Translations under genes and position numbers: made by a program
Part shown: positions 27,001 to 39,000 of the stretch, in pieces
Position numbering within the stretch: position 1 is the stretch's first letter
How the letters are laid out: each line of letters begins with the position of its first letter
Assembly: GCA_028023455.1 (NCBI GenBank)
Contig: JAQFVV010006341.1
Span: 248,001-312,000, forward strand
From: Epiperipatus broadwayi
Taxonomy: Eukaryota > Onychophora > Udeonychophora > Euonychophora > Peripatidae
Reading direction: 5' to 3'
DNA length: 64,000 bases
Notes under the pieces: generated by a model
Seen by the model: the letters and a program-made list of their open reading frames with translations, nothing else
Told to the model about the DNA's origin: nothing
Database searches by the model: none

Positions 27001-30000
27001 CAAGGAGTAATATGTGACTGGTAGATGCATTGAGTGCATTAATTCCAGGTTTGAATCCTAGTCTTCACTAATGAAGATATGGACTACTCAAGTTTATATT
27101 AAATAGGAGATTAATATGAAGATAGTTCTCTTCTAAAGAAGTTCCATCTTTCATTACACTTTTGCCTTGTTAATTCATAACAAAATAATTAAAAATCTAT
27201 TGATCAATGAATAATTTTTTTTATTCAAAAAAATTAGAAACATTGGAGAGAAAGAGAAAAAACCTGGATCATATTGAACAAATGTGCAGAGGGAAAAGAC
27301 AGTCTGACCATGAGAGATTTTATTTACTGGAATCCATCAATCAATCCAATGAAGTAGGTAGTTTATAATTCTTATTCTTTACTTTCTTTGCATTTCTCCA
27401 TATATTCATATATATTACTTATAATAATTTCTTTCATATCCACTTTAATGCAAAAAAAAATAATTTTTTTTTAAAAAAGCAGAGGAAGTTTGAGAAAGCT
27501 CTGATGAAGACTGCTGGACAGTCGAAACTGTCAGGAAAATAAAAAAGTTTTATTAAAATTTTTTTTGCATTAAAGTGGATATGAATAAAGTTATTATAAT
27601 CAATATATATATAGTTCATAATTGATAGAAAGTTGTTGAGTTTTCCCCTATTTTTATTAATTAATGATTTTAATATTAGAATATTTACATTGTGAATTCT
27701 TTTGAAACGGAATGATTTAATGCATTGATGGAAGGTCATATTCTATTCAGTGTCAATGAATCACATCTTCCAAATCTCAAATGTGTAGAAACTCTTGAGA
27801 ATAAATTGTTTGATTATTTACAGTGAAGAATTATGGGATTTTTTAAGACTGAAGAAATGGTCTTAATTTCCAGAGCTAATGGAAAATATTATTCCTTTCC
27901 ACTTTTTGTTCTTTTATGCACTGATTTATATATATATATTTATGTCTTCCTTAATCATTTTACAATGCAATCTATAAAATAAAATGTATGTCTTTGTATT
28001 TGCTTATGGTTTTCAACTACCCATCAGTCTTCATAAGAACTATAATATTTAAATAATAAGGAATAAATTATATTTTATTTACTAAATGTTAAATGAAGAT
28101 GCAAATGATATTATATAGTTAAATGAGTTAGCTGAAATATATTTAAAACAAAAACTAGACAAATAGGATTATATGATACATATATTAATTAGAAAATGGA
28201 TAAGTATTTTTAAAAAACATGAAAAAGTATTTAAAAGATATGTGTGTTTCTGCCTGAATTTTCATGGTAGCGAAATAATGGGACCATTGCTCTCAGGAGC
28301 AGGCGTTTACCATTGCTTATTCATAAAAGTGAATCAATAAATTAAAATGAATTCAGATATTAACATCATAGGAGAATAACAAGTTCAAAAAATATTTCTC
28401 GATTACATTAAACTATGTGAGCAAACTAGAAACAATATGCAAGCATTTTCATATCCTTCCCAGTTGTTTCATCCCATCATTGAGCACACCAAATTAACTT
28501 TCATATGCACAATGTAAATTAATTTAAAATCTGTTTAAATAAATGTATTTATTATCAAAAATGTCAAATTATTACTACAGATGGAAACATAATAAAGTTG
28601 TCTGGAGTGCTTTTGGCAGAAAGAACTTGATACTAAAAAGAAATATGCCTATGTGTTTGGAAAGGAAAGTTTTTAATAAATGTGTTTTACCAGTTCTCAC
28701 TTATGGATCTGAGACTTGGACACTTAATAGGCAAGCAATAGAGAGACTTCAGGCCACTTAAAGAAGTATGGAGAGATGCATGTTAGGAGTAACAATAAGA
28801 GGTCAAAAATGCAATATATGGGTAAGAGAACAAACAGATGTTACTGACCTCATTTAAAAAACTAAAAGACTGGAGTTGGGCTGGACATATTGCTAGAAGA
28901 GATGATAATAGATGAACAATTGAAATCTTAAACTGGATTCCAAGAGATTGTAAAAGACCCAGATGTGAGATGAATGGATGAAATAAGAAAGTGTGCAGGG
29001 ATGATGTGGAGAAGAGAAGCTAAAGATCAGAGAAGATGGATCAACTTGAAGAGACCTTCATCCTGCAGTGGATTGATGTTTGATGATGATGAGATTATCA
29101 AAATGTGTCATTAAATACGGATATCTAGAGGTTTTCTACAATAAAGAGTTTGTTCAAAAGCTAATTTCATGCAAACTATTTTTTATTTTAAATATAAAAA
29201 AAATGTAGCACTATTATTTTTGTGTTAAAATAGAAAGCAATGCAGATCAATTCATTTTAAATAGATAATTTGTTTGGCATTCACTGTTAATTTAAATATT
29301 TGAATTAAGAATTTGTTGGATTATTTGTACATAAGCGAAAAAAAGTAATGACATAATTTATCGTTCATCCTGTAACATTTGTGCATAGGAAATGACAGAA
29401 TTAGTTTTGATTCAGGATATTATAGCTTTCATATCCACCACCAAGATGGTTTTAATATATAAGTAAATCAGAGAACATTTTATTTTAAATTAGAGTATAT
29501 AATATCAATCATCATCATCTTTATTGCTTAGGAGTCCATAAGAATCTTATGCACTGGAAGTGACAAAACTGAGTCATGACCCCTGGACTTTTGGCTCCAG
29601 GATCTGCCACTGTGCCACATTATATTATGAAAATATTCGAATGAAAAAAAGGCATTCATGTCTATCTGTTTGGTTTAGGATTAAATAATAAAGTAGAAGA
29701 AAGTGGTTTCAACAGATTTAAAGCTCAGTTTAAACAATGGATTCCTTATGCATAAAGACTCGCATTTGGCAAAAAAAAATGAAATTATTGCCAAGAGTTA
29801 GTAGCCGAGAAGTCAGCGCAGCAGCCTTGCAAGCAGTTGTTCGCAGACAGTTGTTGCAGGTTCGCTTCCCGGCCGATGCTTTGACATATGGAAAAAAAAA
29901 AGAAATTATAGGTGCATTCTTAACGTGTGTGTGAGGGAGTTATTACTCAAACTAATACAGATACCTGAATGGTTTTGTTTGTGCGAGAAATTTGTTTATC

Positions 30001-33000
30001 TGGTAAATAAGATGAAAAATAAGTTTTGATGAGAAAATGTTGATATGGAAAGGAGGGAGATACTGCTATTAGAATTTCAAAAGATCTTGACAAAATATTA
30101 ACTAGTAAGCTTGAGAACACAGAATGAATAAATTAGAAAGGATTTTAACAAACTAAAATAGAATTAAAATCCTTAAATGGGAAATATAACAAAATTTAAA
30201 AAATAATAGAAAAATAATGTAAGAAAATATAAAAAGATTCAGATCAGAGCTCTTATATAAAAGCTAAAGGAAAATTGGTAAAGTATTTTGTGACATCATG
30301 TTGATAGAAGACCAAGTATTTGGAGATTGTGGAATATTACTTTTTTAAAAAAAAAATTGAAACAGGTATGCTTGTTTTGTCAAACATTCATATATTAAAT
30401 GTAAGGTTATAATATATGTCAGCAGTGACAATATTCTAATTATTGTGAGCACAAACAGTTTGCAGTATATAGCTCAACTTAATAGCTTGAAAAGTATTTT
30501 ACAAAAGTAGGCACAGTTGATTTAATACCAACATTTGATAATTGATATTACTTAAATAAGCGTATTCTTTTAATAATAGGTTAAGCAAATTGTGGGAAGA
30601 GCAATATTGTTCTTGGATGTGAAGGAATCTTTCAATACATTTTTCAAAGTGGCCAATTAAGTATTAGCAAATATAATTTATAATGTATGCTATTGGGAGA
30701 TTATTTTTTATTATTGCATCTTCCTCAACTCCACCAATCGCAATCAACCATGAGCACAGAAATTCAAACCATCCTCTCTCACTATGCCTGCAATTCACAG
30801 ACAACCTTTAGATATCTAGAAGTATCAAATATTTGAATCTCCACGCATGTGTAGATGGTTCAAGATTCTTCCATTTTCACACAAAGTAAAAATGATTTCT
30901 ACCCACTTTTAATATTGTCTGGAAGAATGAATAATTACCGAACTGCAAAGAATATTTTTCCAAATTATTTTTTCTTTCACGAATGCACTCCCTGAAATGC
31001 ACGCAGAAAGACAGGGAGAGTGTATGATTTTCAGCACTGATGGATAGTTACAATAAAGTGGAATTTACGAAGAATACATTGATGAAAGTCAAAACATTTG
31101 AAAATTATTTATTGAAAACTATAATAGAAAGTAAGGTCTAAAAGGTAGCAATTTTAAAAATAAAAGATAGATAAAGATTAATTTATTTATTTAATAAGAA
31201 ACATATTGCAAATAATAGAAATTAAAAAAAAAGTTTTTTCTCAGATATATATAAGAAAGTGAATTAGAGATAAATTATAAAAGTAAGAATGTAATATTCA
31301 AATATAAATATGGTATAAAAGATAGAAAAAATTAGAATACTTATAAAATAAGAATGAGAATGAAGAAAGTTGATAAATTTATATTAACAAAGGATTAATA
31401 GGGAAAAAAGTGGAAAGGGTCATGTTTATATAAAATGTATGGCAAAAAAATTAAGTTGTTGTTAACTTGTTTGATGTGTTATTATTAAATGTTTAAGGTG
31501 TTTGGAATATTTAAATAAAAAAAATTCCTAAAGCCATTCAATCCTCGTATTAAATGATAATGGAATAGTCCAATATAAAAATATAAGAAAAAATACCGTT
31601 ACCGTATTCAATATATTCAAATTTACACATGAATGGAAAATCAATATTCATTAAATATATGTGAAAATTACCCTGACCACTCCCAATGTTCATATTTATT
31701 TGCTGAAAAAAAAGTGGCCATTTTTTATTATCTTAGTTACCTTTTTTTTTCTTCTTTTTTTGAAAATCTACATTTCTGTCAATTATTTTCTGCAGTTTCA
31801 TTCCTTTATAACTCCATCTTTTTTTCTAATTATATACATTATAGTTGTTCTGGATTTTAGGTTTTCTAATTTTATTTCAATTCATGTAGGATTTTCACAT
31901 TTAACCTGTTTGATGCGCTATTACTAACAGATAAATGTATTTGGAATATTTAAATAAAGTTATTTTTTTAAAGACATTCAATACTCATATTAGATGATGG
32001 TAATAGTCCAGTATAAAAATACAACTAAAACACCTTCATCACAAACCTTAAGGAAAATAGTAAAGATACATGGAAAAAGTAAGATAGTATTTTCTTAGGG
32101 ATGTAGAAAAACAAGCATTGTCCTAGTCTGAGAGCCTTACTCTGTTCTATGTATGATTATAACAAGCAACAGAGATAGTTATGATATTTAGATATTTTTG
32201 TGAGTATTGGTCATATAAAAATATATACCTAGTGCACCACATATCAAACAAAATGAAAGTGGTAAGATTCACAATCTGGAAGAAACTTTCCAGTGTTAGA
32301 ACATCATATATTCTGTGTTTAGGCAGACTCAGTCTCCGCGATACAACTACTTGTATATAGGATCATCTGGATGATAAAAAAGATAAAGTTTGACAGAGCA
32401 TTAAGATTTAATTTGATTTAAAAAATCTAAATATTACATTTTAGTGACCATAATTTGAAGTGACATATTAAGCTCTATGGCCAAATTCCAAGTGTTATCT
32501 CCATAGATGCTGTTGTAGATGGATAAAGAAGTTGAAGACTTCCAATACTTGTAGTTTTTTACAGAAGAAAAAATAAAATTGATATGTTCCAATATTGGAT
32601 TGAGTTTCAGCTATAGAATTAAATGCTTTCTAAGAGTAAAATACTAAATCATTGTATATTGGATGTTTTTACAAGAAATATACTGAAATTTCTCCACAAA
32701 AGTTTTGATTAAATAATAGACTATGTATTGGTAGATCATAAATACAATGAATAAAATAAAACAATGTTTTTGATCAAGAATTTATTTATAATAAAGGTAG
32801 CATAACAATATGTCAAAAAGTAATATTAAATATAGAAAAGATAGAATATTATATGAATGAAATATAAAAAAATAAACTTGATAAATATTCTGTGTCATTG
32901 AAGAATAATATGGAAGGTTTTGATACATGTAGTTGTAAGAATTGATATAAGAGAAAAAAAAGAAAACATGCAAAGAATATAAATGTGCTATAATACACCA

Positions 33001-36000
33001 GGAAAATGAAGTAAAGATTACATCGAAAAATAATTTAAATAAAAGAGTTTGCTACATTGAATAAAGTATATGGAGAAAGTGAAATTAAATAATAAACTAT
33101 TGAAAGATATTAATGAAAAAAGAAAAAGTAAAAAAAAAAGAAGAAAATATTTTAAAATAGAATGTAATAGGAAGACTTATTATATGAGAAGATGAGAAAA
33201 AAATATTTAGCTGTAGTAAAAAAGTGTAAATGATTTAAAAAAAATTACTAATGAACATAAAAATAGACGTAAAGGAAAATTAGATATCAAAATATTAAAG
33301 AATTAATTGAGTAGAATATTAAAAAAAATTCAAAAATTGAAAAGATGAGTGTGGATGACGATAATGACCATGTTGATGAATTTGAATATTAAGACTAAAA
33401 CGTTCGTAAATAAAAAATAAGTGGATAAAAAGTTTCACAAAGAGTGAGAGATGCAGGAGATGAAGGGAATGGAATAGCTCTCATCAATGTACAAATATTT
33501 AATTTATAATCATACAATGAAAAAAAATGAAGAAAGTAATAAACATTTATAGAGGAGGTTTACGTTGGAGTAGATCAAAATAGAATAAGAGCAATTTTAT
33601 TAATTTTAGGAACAAGGGAAGTATTTGTAGATCTGATTATGCAGTTATAGAAAATTAACTATCACATATCAATTAGGAGATACCCAATAAGGCTGGTTGT
33701 CCTGGAAGTTTTATATTGTTTTTAATCATACTGTATTTAAAATAATTAGAGATAATAATAATAAAAATATTAAGAAAGAATATTAAAATATTTTTAATGG
33801 ATAACATGAGATTGTGAGTTTTTGATAAATACAAAAAACATTGTTTTCATAAAATATACACTTAGATATATATGATATCCAAGAAACATGTCAAAAAATG
33901 CTTAAGTATGAGTAACAAAATTAGTTAATCAAACCAAAAAAAGTGTGCAGATAAATACAGTCATCTAAATCAATATATAAAGAAAACAAACAATTATTTT
34001 GTCATGTCATAGTTTATGCTTAAAAGAGATTGATGTTAATTATCAGGATTACCTGATGAGATTTTTGTTCCCAGATGAAATAGTGTATAGTGTCATGGGG
34101 GGGGGGGATGCTAATTTTTAGGATCATCAGATGAGATTATTCTTCTGAAATGAAATATTGCACAGTGATAAAATGATTGTTTTTTTCTATGAATTAATAC
34201 AGATGACCAGCTATTTATTTAGTGTTTGTTTGATTAACTGACTTTGTTACAACCCTGATTCCACATAAGATGTTGATGTGGTGAAAACTGCATGGAAATG
34301 AATTGTAATAGGTTTAGTAAAATCATGTTTTTATATAAAGGACTTAAAAACAAGGTTTTGATTGGTCTTTAAGTAAAAGACAAAGCAATATGAATTGGGA
34401 AAAATAATAAAATATGGTAAGGAATTATGAAAAGATTTTGTGCTAATTCATCTTTATAAGTGGAATGAATGTGTTGTGGTAAATTGTTAACTGTTTGATT
34501 GTTATAATTGGAAAGATTGAAATAGAGTATTTAGATGGAGAATATGAATAATTGTATCAAGAGCAAGATACAGTGATAAGAAATATATATTTATAAATTG
34601 ATCAACTTGGAATAAATTGTGTAAAAAAATATTGAAATGATTAATCATTTATTAGATTGGAGTCACAATTTTATGGAAAAATAAATAGAGATTAAGTAAA
34701 TATACAAGAAGTGGACTTTTGGCTAGTGGATCATAAATGAACCATGAAAAGGTCTTTAAAATTTGAATTATTAAATGGTTGGGATATAAAATAAAAATAG
34801 ATAGAGGATAGGTAAAAGAAGTATGATTAGATGAAAAATTTTAAACGCTCATCATTATCACACACATTCACAGTGTACTAAGAATAAACAAAGCAAAGCA
34901 AAACTCCATATAGTAGTGCCACCTGTGATAAACAGAGTAATCAATGGATGCAAGAAGGCTTGTGCATAAAATCCCTATCTAATGCCTACTCATCCAATAT
35001 CCCCAGACTAGTTTCTGGCTTGTGGCCTTCGTCAGTGAGGAGCGTTGGATCTGAGAACACTGCATCTAGATCTTAGGATCTAATGCAACCCTCTAGCAAC
35101 CACCTTTTATCTCTACTTAACTACAAAACCATGAGCATGAAATTGAAAACACAAAAAATATTTTCAATCTAAGCTCAATAGCTTATATAGTCATATGGGT
35201 CTGAACTCAGTTCAGCACCCATACATTTTGGTGTCTTTGGCTCTTTAACAACCATAGCCACCAATACCCTATTAGCAGGATTGGGGTTAAACCAGCAAGC
35301 ATCACATGATCACATCTCCAATACTAGCACATAATTGTTTATAAACAAAGCAAAGCAAAACTCCATATAGTAGTGCCACCTGTGCTAAACAGACCCATAT
35401 GACTATATAAGCTATTGAGCTTAGATTGAAATTTTTTTTGTGTTTTCAATTTCATGCTCATGGTTTTGTAGTTAAGTAGAGATAAAAGGTGGTTGCTAGA
35501 GGGTTGCATTAGATCCTAAGATCTAGATGCAGTGCTCTCAGATCCAAAGCTCCTCACTGACAAAGGCCACAAGCCAGAAACTAGTCTGGGGATATTGGAT
35601 GAGTAGGCATTAGATAGGAATTTTATGCACAAGCCTTCTGGCATCCATTGATTACTCTGTTTAGCACAGGTGGCACTACTATATGGAGTTTTGATTTGCT
35701 TTGTTTATAAACAATTATGTGCTAGTATTGGAGATGTGATCATGTGATTGTACTAAGAATAACATGATTTTAGTATCCCACAGTACTAGAGTCATACATT
35801 TCACCAAAAATTGTGGTTTGTGATTGATCAATTTCATAGAATTGTGATTACTATTAATTTTATTGTCCAGATTGCCTTATGATGTAATATTCAATTAAGT
35901 TCTCTTTCTGGGTATCCATAGCCTAAAAGGATCTTGGGTACTTGAATTGAGCACATTCATGGCGAATCAGGATTACTTTGGTATTCTAATAAAAATATAG

Positions 36001-39000
36001 ATAATTTTGATAATGTGTAACCTAAATTATGCTCATTAATAAATTCTATTACATTCATTTAATAAATTCCATGAATTCTAGTATTGGAGAATTGCATTTA
36101 TAAACAGCTTCAGTATAGTTAGTAAATCTGGCCATGGTAATTCTAAAAATGTTATTCTGAAACTTATTTTCAGTATATCATTTTATCTCACACAGACCAA
36201 TTTTATCAAATGTCATTATCCAATCATCATGTGCATCGAGAGTATAACTCCTAACATAAACACATATACCGTGTAGAAGCAGATTTTGATGCTCACTTCA
36301 TTTTACAAGAAAGTAGAAAACAAGTCATGTGACCATAACAAGCTTTATAGTCATGCTTGTTGATAAAATGTTTACATTTGAATATTTAATACGTTAGCAT
36401 TAAGAGATGACTGTGAAGAATAAGAAAATCAACTTTATGTTAGATATTAAAAACCTTCTTTCATTGGTTAGTAATTACTCTTAGGAACAAATAGATCTTG
36501 ACTTTTTTCTATTATAGAATGATTGTTTAAATCAATCCACAAATCTTAGACATACTGGTCTTTACATGGTTACATTTTTTGTACAGTCTATCCTAAACAT
36601 CCAGATAATCATTGGATTTGAGTATTTGGTTCAAATCCATACATTTGTGACATGTGTGAAATGATTGTGAAATATATATATTTGTTCTTTAAATTTAAAA
36701 ATAATTTGGTTTTCCTTTTTTTTTTCAGGAATCAAAATGAGCAGAATGAAGGAAAAGAGATTATGGAGTAAGAGCTTTCATTACTTTAAATTATTTTGTT
36801 TTACTTTTTGAATAAAAATTTAAAACGTTATTAATTCATGAATTTTTTAAAAATACAAAGACTATTATTTTTTCCCCTTTAGAAATAGATTTTATTAATT
36901 CTATGGATAACATAAACAAATTTACTTGTTACAAAGATGCAAATAAGTGACTCTTGTTTGATACATTTTAATAATTGGGGTTTTGCAGCTTTAATTCAAA
37001 TATGAGACAATAAAAAAAAACAATATTGAATTTTAAGATAGAATATTAGAGAATTCACTTATAAAAATAGATTCTAAAAAAATCCTATTAGTTGCTATAA
37101 TTAGACCTAGACTAATCATTATCAATTAGTATTCGTATATTAACTACTGTTTTCTATTGCATTGCCAAATGTATATTATATAATATTCAATTGACAAAAC
37201 ACTTTACTACTTTTACAATGTGTTATTATCTATCCTTTATTATCTCCTAATCTCAACTGTTGAATTGCTGGAGCAATCGAAACTGTTAAGTGCAGGAAAG
37301 GGTGGATAATAAAGCATTGTAAAAGTAGTAAAGTGTTTGGTCAATTGAATATTATATAATAGTATTCATATTTGATTAACAATTAGGTATTCATCACAGT
37401 AATCTATTAAAATATTTTTGGTTCTCTTAAAATATGTGCTACTTTGTAAAACTATTAATATTATAAAATATTAATATCTTTCCCCTGCCTCCAAGTATTG
37501 TACGAAATATATTTACCACTATATAATTAAAATGCTTAAATGTTATACAATAATAACTTTTAATTATGATAAACAGAATAAATGGCTTATTTAAATAATT
37601 TTGATTCAATATTCTCATAGTTTAATTCAGAAATAAGATTGCTGATATATTATAGACAAAAATGTTTTTCATCATGAAAATAAACAACTGAAAAAAACTA
37701 TATAGCAAAAAATAAACTTTCATCACATAAAGTAAAGTGCATTAAAAATAAATTTAAAATATCTCCAAAATAATTTATAGTTAATTAAATTCTAATTAAT
37801 ATTTTTATATCTATAAAAAATTAATTTCCCCAAGACAAAAATGTGTTATCTTAAGTGCAAACAATATTGGCAAAAATAACAATTTTTGTTACTAAAACTA
37901 CAGTAACAACTGTTTATCACCTTGCTTGATCAAATTTTTATTTACATAAGACTGCATTTATATTTATATAATAAAAATATACTGTAGATTATTGTTTTTT
38001 TTTAAAACAAGTGTTATAAAAAACAAAAAACATTGATGACAGAATTTAAAGTATTCTAAAAATAAATTTATATCAGCAAATCCGTATTCAGGAAAAAGGT
38101 TTGATGATTTTTGCTACATTCTAAGTTGAAGTGATGGTTCTCTGGTTTAAAGGCTTTGTTCACTAATTATTTGTATAGATTTTGCTATAATGCATTTATT
38201 TTTTTGAATTGTATTACTCTTGGCTTTGAATACTACTTGATCTCTATTGTTTATTTTCAATCTCTCTACTTTTAAATAACTTATTGCTATTCTGATGAAT
38301 TAGAGCAAAGTGATACAATTTTGCTTGTGTGGGCAATATTCACATTATTTCTCAAGTTTTAACCATTCAGATCTTAGAATGTACTAGTATTCTTATCCTG
38401 CAAGATACTGAGAAGCTACAATTAAAATGTATAACTATCCATAAATGGTATTTACTCACAACTGAAATGAAGAACTTTAGACAAAAATAATATTTTTTAA
38501 ATTTGTTATTAAGGAAATAAAAAAGGATTCAAAATTTTAAAAAATTCAACTTCCATATCATTTGTAGTCTTTCAGAGTTAGTGCTTAATTGCAAACTTTT
38601 TTAGTCGATTTCTAATATAGAAATTTCTGAAACTTAGTCATATCTGGAATATTTTGATTGACTGTATTTTTGTTTTTATCAGGCTATTATTTTCTGATTC
38701 CATTAGCGTTTTCATCTTGTCAAAAATTACATTTGATGATTTTTTCATAGCAGACATTTAAAATAATGACTCTTGCAATTATCACAATTTACATACATTT
38801 ATTTCTTTTAGAGAATGTGACATATAGTATCAATTTTGCTTTCTCATGTAAATTTATACAGCCTTGGAAAGTTAAACAAACTTTAATTAAAAGTTGTCAG
38901 ATTTGTAGTTTAAAGAAATCATTCTTGTAGCCATGACAAGTTTATGCAATAAGATATCATAAAATATTATTTATGATATGCTAATACAGATTACTCATGA

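Larger units (their letters stand above)
23537..27237 (+). other. BDP1: BDP1 intron B-C (3.7 kb)
   Basis: GT...AG intron of very A+T-rich DNA. It includes a minus-strand copy of the CTGAAGA...GAAA hairpin motif near 25.05-25.09 kb, diffuse repeats around 25.1-26.7 kb (aataaaatcaataaaatata...gcaataaaa segments recurring at ~25.14, ~26.47 and ~26.67 kb), and a foldback at 26.84 kb. No missing BDP1 exon was recognised. Confidence 0.65.
27354..36728 (+). other. BDP1: BDP1 intron C-D (9.4 kb)
   Basis: Recognised contents are the hairpin element at 27.4 kb, a LINE fragment (28.54-29.09 kb), a minus-strand tRNA-like remnant (29.54-29.62 kb), a SINE (29.8 kb), a ~425-bp spaced direct repeat (31.48/31.9 kb), a tandem duplication with a G-run (34.03-34.16 kb) and the foldback insertion at 34.9-35.7 kb. 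The remaining parts (for example 30.0-31.4, 32.1-34.0, 35.8-36.7 kb) show nothing nameable. Confidence 0.65.

Noticed and set aside
31633-31927. Overlapping 75- and 88-codon hydrophobic frames
   Set aside because: They are a by-product of T-rich sequence between two direct repeats, with no start context, splice sites or homology.
3799-35748. CTGATGAA...GAAACTAGTC in the foldback units as a proven hammerhead ribozyme
   Set aside because: A CTAGT/ACTAG stem III can be drawn, but the base that should be the U before the cleavage site is A in the copies inspected, so activity cannot be claimed.
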